A DNA stretch of 64,000 nucleotides from Chlorogloeopsis fritschii PCC 6912 (GCF_000317285.1 NZ_AJLN01000066.1:31608-95607), one strand, 5' to 3'; shown: positions 40,043 through 49,752, counted from the first letter of the stretch. The notes: generated from the sequence alone by a model not told the origin. Made by a program: numbers and translations.

Positions 40043-40305
40043 GCAGAGCTCCGTCCGTAAAGGGAAATTAAGGCTGAAAATTCCTGTCAGTTGAAGCTTT
40101 CAAAGATTTTCGATGTGGAGGTTAATTGCGGCTTCAAGTGGTTTAAGCTTGATCTTGATAACGCTTTTTAACAATTATAATGACGTTTTTTTAAAAGCAC
40201 AAAATAGAATAAGTGATTAAGGCTATAGTTTATTGAGATGCTAAGACGAGATTTAGTAACTCTTGTCTTAGCACATAGCAAAAATTCTTAAAAAAGGAAG
40301 CAATC

Positions 40306-40884
40306 ATGGCTGAGCGAAAGGAAATCTCATTTCCTGACTCAATCAATTCTTTTGCTCAAAATATTAAGCAACAAGCACAAGCAATTGATAACAAAATTAA
40401 TAATGATATTGCTGCTGGTAATTTAAATTTTCAAGATGCTATGGCAAGGAGACAAAGAGAACGTCAACTGCTTATAGATAATGCAATCAATGCAAGAAGA
40501 GGTCAATGGGCAGGGGCTAGAATTGAGATAAAAGATCAACTAGTAGTAACTCAAACTGATAATGGAAATCCCTTCACAACGGGAGAAAGTAAAGCGGAGA
40601 CAACGCTTCACGCTGAAAGTGGGTGGATGGTTGATACACATTCTTGTTCTACAAATGGCACTCATTACCATCAAGAATGGAATAGGGTGAATGTATCAGG
40701 AGAAAATATTCCTGTATCTCTTACATTTGGTGTAAGAGCAACGGAGGTTGCATCTTCAATTGGAGGATTAAAAGAGTCAAAGTCATTTCAAAGTTGTAGT
40801 GTATTATTTAAACTGACTCCAGCTGGATTAGACCAAAAGCTTGCAATAGATGAAGGTATTTTGAGGAGAGAGATAGGATACTAG
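40306..40884 (+). CDS. uncharacterised protein
   Basis: 192 residues; no family recognised. The N-terminal third is helical and polar (INSFAQNIKQQAQAIDNKIN, NFQDAMARRQRERQLLIDNA), the rest looks like strands with a central His/Cys patch (VDTHSCSTNGTHYHQEWNRV) that might bind metal. No signal peptide or membrane segment. A ribosome site (aaaaaaggaagc) precedes ATG 40306. It lies 160 bp upstream of a LysM protein on the same strand; both are flanked by otherwise unrelated genes, so they may form a small accessory unit. Confidence 0.6.
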   Translation: MAERKEISFPDSINSFAQNIKQQAQAIDNKINNDIAAGNLNFQDAMARRQRERQLLIDNAINARRGQWAGARIEIKDQLVVTQTDNGNPFTTGESKAETTLHAESGWMVDTHSCSTNGTHYHQEWNRVNVSGENIPVSLTFGVRATEVASSIGGLKESKSFQSCSVLFKLTPAGLDQKLAIDEGILRREIGY

Positions 40885-41043
40885 TTCATAAACTTAAATT
40901 GGCTTCACGGATGAGCGCCGATTAAAAAAACGTAGAGATAATCTAATGCAATTAGTCAAATTGACTAGAGCTAATGATCCAAAAGGTTTTAGTTCTCAAG
41001 ACACAAAGTGTTTAATAAATCTCTTTTTGTAAAGGAGGATTTT

Positions 41044-41370
41044 ATGAGCCGTAGGTATACTGTTCAACCTGGTGACACTTTATGGGAAATAGCGGCAAGA
41101 TTCTATGGAGATGGTAGCCAGTATGATAGGATTGCGCAGGCTAACGGTATTGCCGATCCTGACCGCATTAATATAGGGCAGCAACTTATAATTCCCGATT
41201 CAGGCTCTTATGAACATAGAACATATACTGTTCAACCTGGTGACACTTTATGGGAAATAGCGGCAAGATTCTATGGAGATGGTAGCCAGTACGATAGGAT
41301 TGTGCAGGCTAACGGTATTGCCGATCCTGATCGCATTAATATAGGGCAGCAACTTATAATTCCCAGTTAG
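41044..41370 (+). CDS. tandem LysM protein
   Basis: 108 residues from ATG 41044, with a strong ribosome site (aaggagg, 6-7 nt upstream). Two nearly identical LysM domains: each reads YTVQPGDTLWEIAARFYGDG, then QANGIADPDRINIGQQLIIP. LysM binds N-acetylglucosamine polymers such as peptidoglycan. There is no signal peptide, so it either acts inside the cell or is exported by another route. An upstream in-frame ATG (41008) lacks a comparable ribosome site. The duplication is very recent at DNA level. Confidence 0.88.
   Translation: MSRRYTVQPGDTLWEIAARFYGDGSQYDRIAQANGIADPDRINIGQQLIIPDSGSYEHRTYTVQPGDTLWEIAARFYGDGSQYDRIVQANGIADPDRINIGQQLIIPS
41056..41364 (+). repeat. direct tandem duplication within LysM gene
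   Basis: Two 141-bp units (41056-41196 and 41224-41364), period 168 bp, differ at about three positions only (tatgat/tacgat, attgcg/attgtg, gac/gat). They are separated by a 27-bp linker. Such near identity implies recent duplication or gene-conversion homogenisation. Confidence 0.9.
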
Positions 41371-41467
41371 GAGCAGCTTACACAGTATCTGTAGCGACCT
41401 GCAAACAAGCCATTCTTCACGCACAATAATTAGCTTATTCCGCAGCCATTTAGCTTTATCGCTTCTA

Positions 41468-41503
41468 CGAAAAAATGGGGTTTGTCTCCATCCCATTTTT
41501 TCG
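41468..41503. terminator. 12-bp hairpin after the LysM gene
   Basis: cgaaaaaatggg (41468-41479) and cccattttttcg (41492-41503) form perfect arms around a 12-nt loop, about 100 bp beyond the LysM stop. The T run within the right arm could serve as U-tract. It probably ends LysM transcription. Confidence 0.5.
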
Positions 41504-41617
41504 CGAATACACATTAAGCAAAGTGAACCTGTGCTTTGGAAACAGTTGTAAAGCACTCCAAGCAATCTCGTGAACATTACCTGATAATAAATAGAGAAGA
41601 GATGTTTAATAAAGGCA

Positions 41618-42142
41618 ATGGATAGTAATTTAGCGGTTATTTATCTCTCAATTTTGGTGGGTTTGCTTTTGTTCACCTTTATCAATGTTTTTCGTCAAAT
41701 TTTCAAAACTCGCAAGCTAGAAAGCTCCTTTTCACGGTTGCGAAAAAAACTGACAAAAGAACAGGGTACGGCTCAAGAGTATTACGAATTAGGTAGTATC
41801 TATACTGAAAAAAAAGTTTACTCTCAAGCTATTACCCTTTTTCAAAAAGCTCTCAAAGCTGCAGAAGAAGAGGGAGAAGAAAATATCGCTGCTATCTACA
41901 ATGGGTTGGGTTACGCTTACTTTGCTCAAGAACAGTATGATTTAGCAATTCGTAATTACAAGGAAGCACTGAAATCCAAACCTGATTATGTAACAGCGCT
42001 CAATAATATTGCTCATGCCTACGAGAAGAAAAAATTAAACGTTCAGGCATTGCAAAGTTACGAAGAAGCACTTAAATACGATCCAAAAAATTCCATAGCC
42101 AAACGTCGGGCTGAATCTTTGCGTCGTTTGGTGTCTGTATAA
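41618..42142 (+). CDS. membrane-anchored TPR protein, Ycf37-like
   Basis: 174 residues. One N-terminal membrane helix (LAVIYLSILVGLLLFTFINV) is followed by three TPR units: AQEYYELGSIYTEKKVYSQA, AIYNGLGYAYFAQEQYDLAI and VTALNNIAHAYEKKKLNVQA, then YDPKNSIAKRRAESLRRL. Length, anchor and three TPRs fit Ycf37, a thylakoid protein involved in photosystem I assembly. The Ycf37 identity is inference; it could be another TPR anchor protein. It lies 510 bp upstream of chlB. Confidence 0.72.
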   Translation: MDSNLAVIYLSILVGLLLFTFINVFRQIFKTRKLESSFSRLRKKLTKEQGTAQEYYELGSIYTEKKVYSQAITLFQKALKAAEEEGEENIAAIYNGLGYAYFAQEQYDLAIRNYKEALKSKPDYVTALNNIAHAYEKKKLNVQALQSYEEALKYDPKNSIAKRRAESLRRLVSV

Positions 42143-42157
42143 GCTGCGAGCAAACAG

Positions 42158-42367
42158 GAGGCAAAGCCTCGAAATCTTCGTTACCAGGTTGAACCTGGTA
42201 ACGAGAACTGGGCAATCTGGCTCTTTCAATCTAAATAGTGAGCTAGCAGGCAAGAACTAATTCTTCTCTTCTGCCTACTGCCTCTCCGAAGCTTTGAGCC
42301 TCCTTGTGGAGGAGCAACGCTTTCGGAGGAAACCTCCGCACCCTTACGGGAAGACGCCTCCGGCGTC
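42158..42367. repeat. cluster of hairpin repeats between TPR gene and chlB
   Basis: Successive inverted repeats: gaggcaaagcctc (42158-42170); cgttaccaggtt / aacctggtaacg (42179-42203, perfect 12-bp arms); ccgaagc ... gctttcgg around a ctcc/ggag stem (about 42287-42329); gacgcctccggcgtc (42353-42367). The sequences look like dispersed cyanobacterial repeat elements rather than one terminator. Confidence 0.7.
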
Positions 42368-42654
42368 TACAAACTTCTCTCTGCCCTCTGCCTTTGTTCG
42401 GTTATAAATTTATAAGAAATTTGCCAATACATTAAGTTTAATATCACTTTAACAACAGAAATGTTGTTTTAATCAAACGCCCAATCCCAGGCAGCGAGAG
42501 CGTTTCAGGAATTAGCAGGGAATGAAAAGCTACAAAACCCCTACTTCTTCCGCTCTGCAACTTTTGAGACAATCAAAAACGATTTAATAATCAAGCAATC
42601 ATTGTCCACCTCTAATTCGGACATACTTCGTTTGATTAACAGGGAGAACACCGA
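42368..42654. promoter_or_regulatory. leader region of chlB
   Basis: Gene-free, AT-rich; should hold the chlB promoter. The ribosome site gggagaa lies about 8 nt before ATG 42655. No clear regulator consensus was recognised. Confidence 0.4.
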
Positions 42655-44181
42655 ATGAAATTGGCTTACTGGATGTATGCAGGCCCAGCCCACATCGGCA
42701 CTCTGCGGGTTGCCAGTTCTTTTAAAAACGTTCATGCTATTATGCACGCGCCCCTTGGCGATGACTATTTTAACGTCATGCGTTCCATGCTTGAGCGGGA
42801 GCGGAACTTCACCCCGGTAACAGCCAGTATCGTTGATCGTAACGTTTTGGCACGTGGTTCCCAAGAAAAAGTGGTGGACAACATTACCCGCAAGGATAAG
42901 GAGGAAACTCCCGATTTAATTGTTCTCACTCCTACTTGCACCTCCAGCATTTTGCAAGAAGATCTGCACAATTTTGTCGAGCGGGCGAAGATAGAAGCCA
43001 AAGCAGACGTGATACTAGCGGATGTGAACCATTACCGCGTCAACGAACTGCAAGCAGCCGATCGCACTTTGCATCAAATCGTTCAATACTACATTGAGAA
43101 AGCCCGCAAGAGAGGCGAACTACCGCAAAGCAAAACCGAAAAGCCTTCTGTTAACATTATTGGTATTTCTACCCTTGGCTTCCACAATCAGCACGACTGC
43201 ACCGAATTAAAGAGGCTGATGGCAGACTTGGGTATTGAAGTCAATGCTGTGATTCCGGAAGGTGCTTCTGTACACGAATTGAAGAATCTGCCTCGCGCTT
43301 GGTTTAACCTCGTGCCATACCGCGAACTTGGTTTAATGGCAGCTAATTACCTCGAACAAGAATTCGGAACCCCCTACATTAACATCACCCCAATGGGTGT
43401 AGTGGAAACTGCTCGTTGCATCCGCAAAATTCAGCAGGTAATTAACGAGCAAGGCGCTAATGTAGACTACGAAGACTTTATTAACGAGCAAACCCTGCAC
43501 GTCTCCCAAGCTGCATGGTTTTCCCGCTCCATCGACTGTCAGAACTTGACTGGCAAGAAAGCTGTAGTTTTTGGTGATAATACCCATGCCGCAGCCATAA
43601 CCAAAATTTTGGCACGAGAAATGGGCATTCATGTTGTTTGGGCTGGAACCTACTGTAAATACGATGCAGACTGGTTCAGAGAACAGGTAAGCGAGTACTG
43701 TGACGAAGTGATTATTACCGACGATCACGGTGCAATTGGGGATGCGATCGCTCGTGTCGAACCTTCTGCCATCTTCGGCACGCAAATGGAACGTCACGTT
43801 GGTAAGCGCTTAAATATTCCTTGCGGTGTAATTGCTGCACCAATTCACGTCCAAAACTTCCCCATTGGTTATAAACCATTCCTGGGTTATGAAGGTACCA
43901 ATCAAATTACAGACTTGATCTATAATTCCTTCACTTTAGGAATGGAAGATCATCTGTTAGAAATCTTTGGTGGACACGATACTAAGGAAGTAATTACTAA
44001 AGGAATTTCTGCAGAATCTGACCTCAATTGGACAAAAGATGGACTAGCAGAATTGAACAAAATACCTGGTTTTGTTCGTGGAAAAGTGAAGCGCAACACA
44101 GAGAAATTTGCTCGTGAGCGAGGTATTAAAGATATAACAACTGAAGTGTTATATGCTGCTAAAGAAGCCGTTGGTGCGTAG
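42655..44181 (+). CDS. chlB: light-independent protochlorophyllide reductase subunit B
   Basis: 508 residues, full length. ChlB with ChlN forms the nitrogenase-like catalytic component that reduces protochlorophyllide in the dark, fed by ChlL. Recognised by [38 protein letters not shown] (cysteine for the shared 4Fe-4S cluster), [27 protein letters not shown], and [20 protein letters not shown]. The C-terminal domain (about 440-508, [20 protein letters not shown]) is present. chlL and chlN are not in the window. Confidence 0.98.
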   Translation: MKLAYWMYAGPAHIGTLRVASSFKNVHAIMHAPLGDDYFNVMRSMLERERNFTPVTASIVDRNVLARGSQEKVVDNITRKDKEETPDLIVLTPTCTSSILQEDLHNFVERAKIEAKADVILADVNHYRVNELQAADRTLHQIVQYYIEKARKRGELPQSKTEKPSVNIIGISTLGFHNQHDCTELKRLMADLGIEVNAVIPEGASVHELKNLPRAWFNLVPYRELGLMAANYLEQEFGTPYINITPMGVVETARCIRKIQQVINEQGANVDYEDFINEQTLHVSQAAWFSRSIDCQNLTGKKAVVFGDNTHAAAITKILAREMGIHVVWAGTYCKYDADWFREQVSEYCDEVIITDDHGAIGDAIARVEPSAIFGTQMERHVGKRLNIPCGVIAAPIHVQNFPIGYKPFLGYEGTNQITDLIYNSFTLGMEDHLLEIFGGHDTKEVITKGISAESDLNWTKDGLAELNKIPGFVRGKVKRNTEKFARERGIKDITTEVLYAAKEAVGA

Positions 44182-44218
44182 TTTAGTAGTTAGCTTTTAA
44201 CTCAATTATTCACTTCAT

Positions 44219-44242
44219 CCTTCTACTAAATTTAGTGGAAGG
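44219..44242 (+). terminator. hairpin terminator after chlB
   Basis: ccttctactaaa / tttagtggaagg pair except for one T.G, followed by ttatttcatattt, 37 bp past the chlB stop. Confidence 0.6.
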
Positions 44243-44665
44243 TTATTTCATATTTAGCAATGGCAGCAAAGATTATACCATTTTGGATTTTGGATTTTGG
44301 AAAATGGAATTGGAATCGCCTTCTGTTCCGGGTTGGGTGAATCCATCTGTCGCAATCATTTTTTAAATTGGTATTAGAACAGAATAAGCGATCGCATCCT
44401 AAATTTACATATACCAGTTCTCAACTTGAAATTCTAGAAAATCAGCATAGGCTGATACTATTTCACAAAAAATCTGATACAAATACAAACAGTGTAGAGA
44501 CGCGATATATCGCGTCTGGAAAAAATTCATGTGTATCGTAATTAGCGTGAAACGGTATGACACATTATTTGTAACAAGAATCAAGTCGTTAATTTTAGCT
44601 CGTTCAGCAAGGGCTACTTAAGATTTACTAGAAAAGCTGACTGTATCTGTATAGCCCTAAAATTC
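44243..44665. other. repeat-rich spacer
   Basis: No gene. It contains ttttggattttggattttgg tandem units (about 44280-44300) and the perfect 20-bp palindrome agacgcgatatatcgcgtct (44498-44517), a dispersed-repeat type in such genomes. It separates chlB from the convergent kinase gene. Confidence 0.55.
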
Positions 44666-46726
44666 TCAATCAGCAATTTGCCAAATCTTAATCAGATTAT
44701 CAGCACTACCACCACCAACAATTGTCTGCCCATCAGGACTAATTGCCACGGAATAAATATAACCGGAATCTCTCTTTAAGGTGCGAATTTCCTTTCCGGT
44801 TTTTAGATCCCACATTTTAATCGTATTGTCATTACTACCGCTGACAAGGGTAGCTTCCTCTAAAGATTTGTTGTAGCCTGTACCTGGTATAAAAGCAAGA
44901 GAATTCACTTTATCAGTATGCGCCTTCAGGGTACGTGTTGCCTCTCCAGTCACGAGATTCCATAATTTAATAGTCTTATCTTTGCTGGCACTAGCAAGGC
45001 TAGCACCATCAGGACTAAAAGCAATGGAAATAATCCAGTCGGAATGTCCCTTGAGTGTGCGAATAGTTTTTGCAGTATCTAAATTCCAAAGTTTGATAGT
45101 TTTATCCCAACTGCCACTAGCGAGGGTTTTGCGATCGCTACTAAAAGCAACAGAAGCAACTCCAGCAGTATGCCCCTTGAGAGTACGAATTTCTTTGCCT
45201 GTTTGCAGATTCCAAAGTTTAATTGTCTGATCTAAACTAGCGCTAGCCAGGGTTTTGCCATCAGCACTGAAAGCAACGGAAGCAACTCCAGCAGTATGTC
45301 CCTTGAGAGTACGAATTTCTTTGCCTGTTTGCAGATTCCATAGTTTAATTGTCTTGTCTGCACTACCGCTAGCAAGAATTTGCCCATCAGGGCTGAAGGC
45401 GACACTCCAAATCCATCCGGAATGCCCAGCAAGAGTAAAAATTTTCTTTTGTGTTCCTAAATTCCAAAGTTTAATTGTTTTGTCATCGCTGCCACTGGCT
45501 AAGATTCCTTTTTGTACCCCTTGATTGGGAAGATTCGGCACAATTGGGCTGAAAGCGACAGAATTAACATCACTGGCATGTCCTTTCAAAGTACTGGGTT
45601 GCTCAGAATTTCCTGCAATTGTGTCTCTAGGTTGATTGGGTTGAGAAGACTGAGTAATTGCTGCCTGGCGAGACTGAAAATACCAAATTCCTGCTATTGC
45701 CAATAGCATCACGCTAGCATTCACCATGAGCCTATTTTTGGGCTTTGTGCGTGGTTGTACTGTTTGAGTTGGTGACGAACCTGACAGGATGGTTGGGGGT
45801 ACTGACAATGGTAAGGCTTGATGTGTTAAGTCCTTAATAACTTCATCAGCAGATTGGTAACGTTGTTGGATGTCTGTTTTCAGCAGTTTGTCGAGAACCA
45901 TACCCAACTCTACAGAGAGGGAAACCTCATCCCTACCCGGATTATTCAGATATTGCCACCAAGATGCCACCCAACTGTAACCATGTTGCATCCACAGCTT
46001 ATATGGGGAAATTCCACTCAACAGATAAAAGCAAGTCGCGCCTAAACTGAATAAATCACTGGCTGGATAGGCTTCTCCATCCTGCATCTGTTCTATGGGT
46101 GTATATCCGTGTGAGCCGATAGTTGTTCCTATTTTCGCTTGCACTGTTGCTGTTAGCAGCTTTGAAGCTCCAAAGTCAATTAGTACGATTCGCCCATCAC
46201 TTTGACGGCGAAGAATATTTTGTGGTTTGATATCCCGGTGAATTACTCCATGCTCGTGAATAAATTTGAGAATAGGTAGTAAATCTAATAAAAGCTCTCG
46301 AATCTCTCTTTCATTAAACTTACCTCGTTGCTGCAATTCCTTTAATAAATTCTGCCCATCAATAAATTGCTGGACTAGATATAAATAGTTGTCTTGCTCA
46401 AAATAAGCTAATAAATGGGGTATTTGTGGATGCTCTCCCAATTCTTGCAGCCGTTGTGCTTCTTGTTTAAAAAGCTTAACTGCCTTCTGCAACATCCCCG
46501 TTTCCTGGATTTTTGGTGCCAATTGCTTGACTACACATTTTTCATTTAATTTATCTATATCTTCCGCTAGATAGGTGATACTAAATCCACCTTCAACCGA
46601 AAGTCTCTTTATAACGCGATAGTGTCCTCTCAGTAGCGGTATGAGTGGAGTTTTACAACTATGGCAGTATAGGTTACTCTCAGGATTTAAGGGATCGTGG
46701 CAATCAGGATTCAGGCAGCAAATCAT
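44666..46726 (-). CDS. Ser/Thr protein kinase with WD40 repeats
   Basis: 686 residues. A four-cysteine zinc-ribbon start (CCLNPDCHDPLNPESNLYCH, then SCKTPL), kinase domain (about 33-290; glycine loop SVEGGFSITYLAED, catalytic HRDIKPQNILRR, IDFGASKLL, APE-like TPIEQM), one membrane helix (about 330-350), then about seven WD40 blades, each with a DKTIKLWNL-type end. It would be a membrane kinase with an external or internal propeller for partner binding. The G-loop has SVEGG rather than GxGG. It is paralogous to 49914-51941 and divergent from the Pro-rich secreted protein gene. Confidence 0.93.
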   Translation of the reverse strand: MICCLNPDCHDPLNPESNLYCHSCKTPLIPLLRGHYRVIKRLSVEGGFSITYLAEDIDKLNEKCVVKQLAPKIQETGMLQKAVKLFKQEAQRLQELGEHPQIPHLLAYFEQDNYLYLVQQFIDGQNLLKELQQRGKFNEREIRELLLDLLPILKFIHEHGVIHRDIKPQNILRRQSDGRIVLIDFGASKLLTATVQAKIGTTIGSHGYTPIEQMQDGEAYPASDLFSLGATCFYLLSGISPYKLWMQHGYSWVASWWQYLNNPGRDEVSLSVELGMVLDKLLKTDIQQRYQSADEVIKDLTHQALPLSVPPTILSGSSPTQTVQPRTKPKNRLMVNASVMLLAIAGIWYFQSRQAAITQSSQPNQPRDTIAGNSEQPSTLKGHASDVNSVAFSPIVPNLPNQGVQKGILASGSDDKTIKLWNLGTQKKIFTLAGHSGWIWSVAFSPDGQILASGSADKTIKLWNLQTGKEIRTLKGHTAGVASVAFSADGKTLASASLDQTIKLWNLQTGKEIRTLKGHTAGVASVAFSSDRKTLASGSWDKTIKLWNLDTAKTIRTLKGHSDWIISIAFSPDGASLASASKDKTIKLWNLVTGEATRTLKAHTDKVNSLAFIPGTGYNKSLEEATLVSGSNDNTIKMWDLKTGKEIRTLKRDSGYIYSVAISPDGQTIVGGGSADNLIKIWQIAD

Positions 46727-47142
46727 ACCTTTAAGCCATTAGCAGCTTGAGTATATATTAATTGATGACGTATAATTTTGCTATTAAATTACTAATATTA
46801 TATTTTGGTGTGAAGAATCAATTTATTATTAACTAGACAATTTAAGATAAAAATACACAGAGTTTATCAAAAACTTAGTTAAAAGTAGCACAATAACTGT
46901 TATAAGTGTTTTCTATATACACTATTTGTACTCTTACAAAAGGCAGCAAACACTATTTTTTGAAAAACTAGCGATCGCGTCAATAACAAACATGACACTT
47001 TTAAGTACTTAGGTCAGCAATTTTCCGATCAAATAAATCACTTTAAATTCATTTTGTCGTAATGAACCATTAATAAGTGGGTCAAAGTAACTGTCTAAAG
47101 ACATAAAAACAGCTATACCTTCCAAGCATGAGGAGTGAAATC
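46727..47142. promoter_or_regulatory. divergent promoter region, AT-rich
   Basis: About 400 bp between the kinase and the Pro-rich secreted protein, with no gene. It is strongly AT-rich with one HIP1-like gcgatcgc (about 46971). No palindrome stands out. Confidence 0.4.
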
Positions 47143-48639
47143 ATGGCAGAGAAAGTCAACAAAAAACTTCGGGGCAAATTGAACTTAGCTTTAATCTTTT
47201 CCATCAGTAGTAGCTTGTTGATAACAAGTTACGCTCCGTCGATATATGCTTTAGAAGTTGCGAAACAGTCTGGAGAGTTCAAAATTGCCAAAACACCAGA
47301 TGAAAGACAACCAGAAGCAGTACAACAAGGAATCGAGCAAATTCCTGTTGCACAACCGCCTGTATCTCCTCCCAAACGCAATCAACCAATAAACTCACCT
47401 ATTCCTGCAACTCAAGCGCCTCCAACAGAAACCACATCGACATCGCAGCCTCCCAGTACAGAATCGACTCCTGCACCTTCTCCCACAACAGAGTCGGCAC
47501 CTACACCACAGCCTCCTAGTACAGAATCGACTCCTGCCCCTTCTCCCACAACAGAGTCGGCACCTACACCACAGCCTCCTAGCACAGGCGCGACTCCTGC
47601 CCCTTCTCCCACAACAGAGTCGGCACCTACACCACAGCCTCCTAGCACAGACGCGACTCCCACTCAAGCTCCATCCAAACCATCCTATCGCCGTTCTACC
47701 CCCAGCAGCCCTCAACCAACGTCACAGCCATCCAACCGCCGTTCTACTTCTAGCAGCCCTCAGCCAACGTCACAGCCATCCAACCGCCGTTCTACTCCTA
47801 GCAGCCCTCAACCCGCATCGCAGCCATCCTATCGTCGTTCTACCCCTTCGCGATCGCCTGCTGTCAAACCAACTACTAGCCCAGGCGTAAATAGAAACCA
47901 AATTTCGGTAGGCTCGCCTGTTAATCGTTCCAACATACCTAATGCTAAAAAAGTTGACTTTGTCAATATTGCATTAGGCGTTTTAGCTCCGGGTGACTTT
48001 AAGTCTCAAGGCAGATATTTTCATTTCTATCAGTTTGAAGGTAGGGAAAATCAATTAATTCAAATCAGGCTCACAGGTAGTGCCGATCAACGTCGTTCCA
48101 GCAACTTGAGTTTAGATCCGTTCATGATGCTGCTCGATCCCAATAATAGGGTTCTTGCCAAAAGAGGCAGTGGGGAAACTGCGACTAAGGGTGGAGTCAA
48201 AGATGCATTTATTTTTGTCAGATTGCCTGTCAAAGGTACTTATACGATCGCAGTCACTAGTCGTAATCCAGGAGAGATCGGGCGCTATAGCTTGGCGCTG
48301 CGGAATGACAGAGCAAGCTATGCCGTAGATCAATCTGGCAACCTCACAGCAAGTAGCCTTTCTTTCAGAAAAACTGGCAGCCCTTACAGTATTTCTAAGT
48401 TTGAGGGGAAAAAAGACCAATTGGTTAGCATACGTGTAGATAGTATGTTTGAAGAGTTTCCCCCCTACATAGTTTTGCTCAATTCCAAAGGGCAAATCGT
48501 TGCCACTGATAACGACAAAGACGGGCGATACACTGCACTGATCGACCGAGCCAAATTACCAGAAGATGATACTTATTATGTCGTGGTTCTTTCTGCGACT
48601 CCTCGCGAGAAAGGTGCTTACCGATTGACTGTGTTTTAA
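47143..48639 (+). CDS. secreted Pro/Ser/Thr-rich protein with PPC-type domains
   Basis: 498 residues from ATG 47143, which has a gaggag ribosome site 8 nt upstream. A signal peptide (LNLALIFSISSSLLITSYAP) leads to a low-complexity region (about 85-260) made of 21-residue PPSTESTPAPSPTTESAPTP-type repeats and shorter RRSTPSSPQPTSQPS units. Two beta-sandwich domains follow, resembling bacterial pre-peptidase C-terminal (PPC) domains: YFHFYQFEGRENQLIQIRLT and SISKFEGKKDQLVSIRVDSM with VLLNSKGQIVATDNDKDGRY. Probably an envelope or extracellular protein with a flexible stalk; no catalytic domain is seen. Confidence 0.78.
   Translation: MAEKVNKKLRGKLNLALIFSISSSLLITSYAPSIYALEVAKQSGEFKIAKTPDERQPEAVQQGIEQIPVAQPPVSPPKRNQPINSPIPATQAPPTETTSTSQPPSTESTPAPSPTTESAPTPQPPSTESTPAPSPTTESAPTPQPPSTGATPAPSPTTESAPTPQPPSTDATPTQAPSKPSYRRSTPSSPQPTSQPSNRRSTSSSPQPTSQPSNRRSTPSSPQPASQPSYRRSTPSRSPAVKPTTSPGVNRNQISVGSPVNRSNIPNAKKVDFVNIALGVLAPGDFKSQGRYFHFYQFEGRENQLIQIRLTGSADQRRSSNLSLDPFMMLLDPNNRVLAKRGSGETATKGGVKDAFIFVRLPVKGTYTIAVTSRNPGEIGRYSLALRNDRASYAVDQSGNLTASSLSFRKTGSPYSISKFEGKKDQLVSIRVDSMFEEFPPYIVLLNSKGQIVATDNDKDGRYTALIDRAKLPEDDTYYVVVLSATPREKGAYRLTVF
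47449..47670 (+). repeat. 63-bp tandem repeat encoding a Pro-rich stalk
   Basis: Three full 63-bp units (47449-47511, 47512-47574, 47575-47637) and a partial fourth encode 21-residue Pro/Thr/Ser repeats. Units differ by a few substitutions only. A second, less regular ~51-bp repeat follows at about 47686-47850. Confidence 0.9.
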
Positions 48640-48657
48640 GGGTAGTCATTAGTCATT

Positions 48658-48693
48658 GGTTAGTGGTTAACTACTGCCTACTAACCACTAACC
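48658..48693. terminator. perfect hairpin between convergent genes
   Basis: ggttagtggtta (48658-48669) and taaccactaacc (48682-48693) are perfect 12-bp arms with a 12-nt loop, in the 69-bp gap between the convergent Pro-rich protein and WD40 genes. It is built from gttagtg heptamer-like units and probably ends transcription from both sides. Confidence 0.65.
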
Positions 48694-48708
48694 ACTACCT
48701 ACTAACAC

Positions 48709-49752
48709 CTACCGTGACACTCGCCAAATCTTGATAGTCTTATCAAAACTGCCACTTGCTAGAGTGTTGCCATCTGGGCTGTAGGCAATAGACCAAATTT
48801 TGTTGTCGTGCCCTTTGAGAGTTTGAATTTCCATTCCTGTTGCGACATTCCACAATTTGATAGTTTTGTCCCAACTACCACTAGCAAGAATTTTGCCATT
48901 TGGACTGAAAGTAATAGATTCGACTTTGTCGCCATGACCTATAAGAGTATGGATTTCCTTGGCTGTTGTCAAATCCCAGAGTTTGATAGTCTTGTCCCAA
49001 CTACCACTTGCTAAAGTCTTGCCATCTGGACTATAGGCGAGGGAATGGATCGCCTCCTGATGCCCTCTTAAGCCACGAGTTTGTTTGCCTGTTCGCAGAT
49101 CCCACAATTTAATGCTGTTGTCAAAATAATTGCTGCTGGCAAGCGTTGTACCATCTGGACTAATAGCGATCGCATCTACTACGTCACAATCTCCGCTAAA
49201 AGTGCGTACTAGTTTCCCAGTTGCTACATTCCAAAGTTTTACACTCTGATCCCAACTGCCACTCGCTATAGTACTACTATCTGGACTAAAGGCGACAGAT
49301 TGAACTGAGGCTTGATGTCCGCTGAGGGTGTGTATCAGTCTTCCTGTTGCTAAATTCCACAGCTTGATAGTGTTGTCTGCACCGGCAGAAGCTATGGTTT
49401 TACCATCCGGGCTAATGGCAAGAGAATTGATCCATTTTTTATGCCCGCTCAGGGTACGCAGTGCTGTTCCTGTGGCTAAATTCCACAGTTTGATAGTGTT
49501 GTCTGTGCTAGCAGAAGCAATTAGCTTGCCATCTGGGCTAATTGCCACTGCCGAAATCGGGTTATTATGTGCTTTGAAGGTAGAAGCAACGTTAAAATTT
49601 ACCAATGCTGGTTTAATCGGCGGGTTTTTCTTAGATGATGCACTGGTAACGGCTGGGGAAGATTGCCACAACCAAACTGCCCCGCATCCCAATAGTGCGA
49701 TCGCTATTACTGTTAATACTTTATTTTTTGAATAATTCATATTTAAAGGCAT
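48709..49752 (-). CDS. membrane-anchored WD40 repeat protein
   Basis: 347 residues. An N-terminal anchor (KVLTVIAIALLGCGAVWLW) and seven WD40 blades (each about 42 residues with GHxxxVxSVAxSPDGxxLAS ... DKTIKLWNL), so a complete propeller without a kinase domain. ATG 49752 has a ggggaa site 7 nt upstream. Its blades resemble those of the flanking kinase-WD40 proteins, so it may have arisen from one by loss of the kinase part. It probably binds partners at the membrane. Confidence 0.88.
   Translation of the reverse strand: MPLNMNYSKNKVLTVIAIALLGCGAVWLWQSSPAVTSASSKKNPPIKPALVNFNVASTFKAHNNPISAVAISPDGKLIASASTDNTIKLWNLATGTALRTLSGHKKWINSLAISPDGKTIASAGADNTIKLWNLATGRLIHTLSGHQASVQSVAFSPDSSTIASGSWDQSVKLWNVATGKLVRTFSGDCDVVDAIAISPDGTTLASSNYFDNSIKLWDLRTGKQTRGLRGHQEAIHSLAYSPDGKTLASGSWDKTIKLWDLTTAKEIHTLIGHGDKVESITFSPNGKILASGSWDKTIKLWNVATGMEIQTLKGHDNKIWSIAYSPDGNTLASGSFDKTIKIWRVSR

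Noticed and set aside
45000..45520. Plus-strand frames opposite WD40 repeats
   Set aside because: They are periodic antisense shadows of the WD40 codons and recur at the same phase in each propeller gene.
47412..47715. Long Gly/Arg/Cys-rich frames opposite the Pro-rich protein
   Set aside because: They are antisense shadows of the tandem repeat; composition mirrors the Pro/Thr codons of the real gene.
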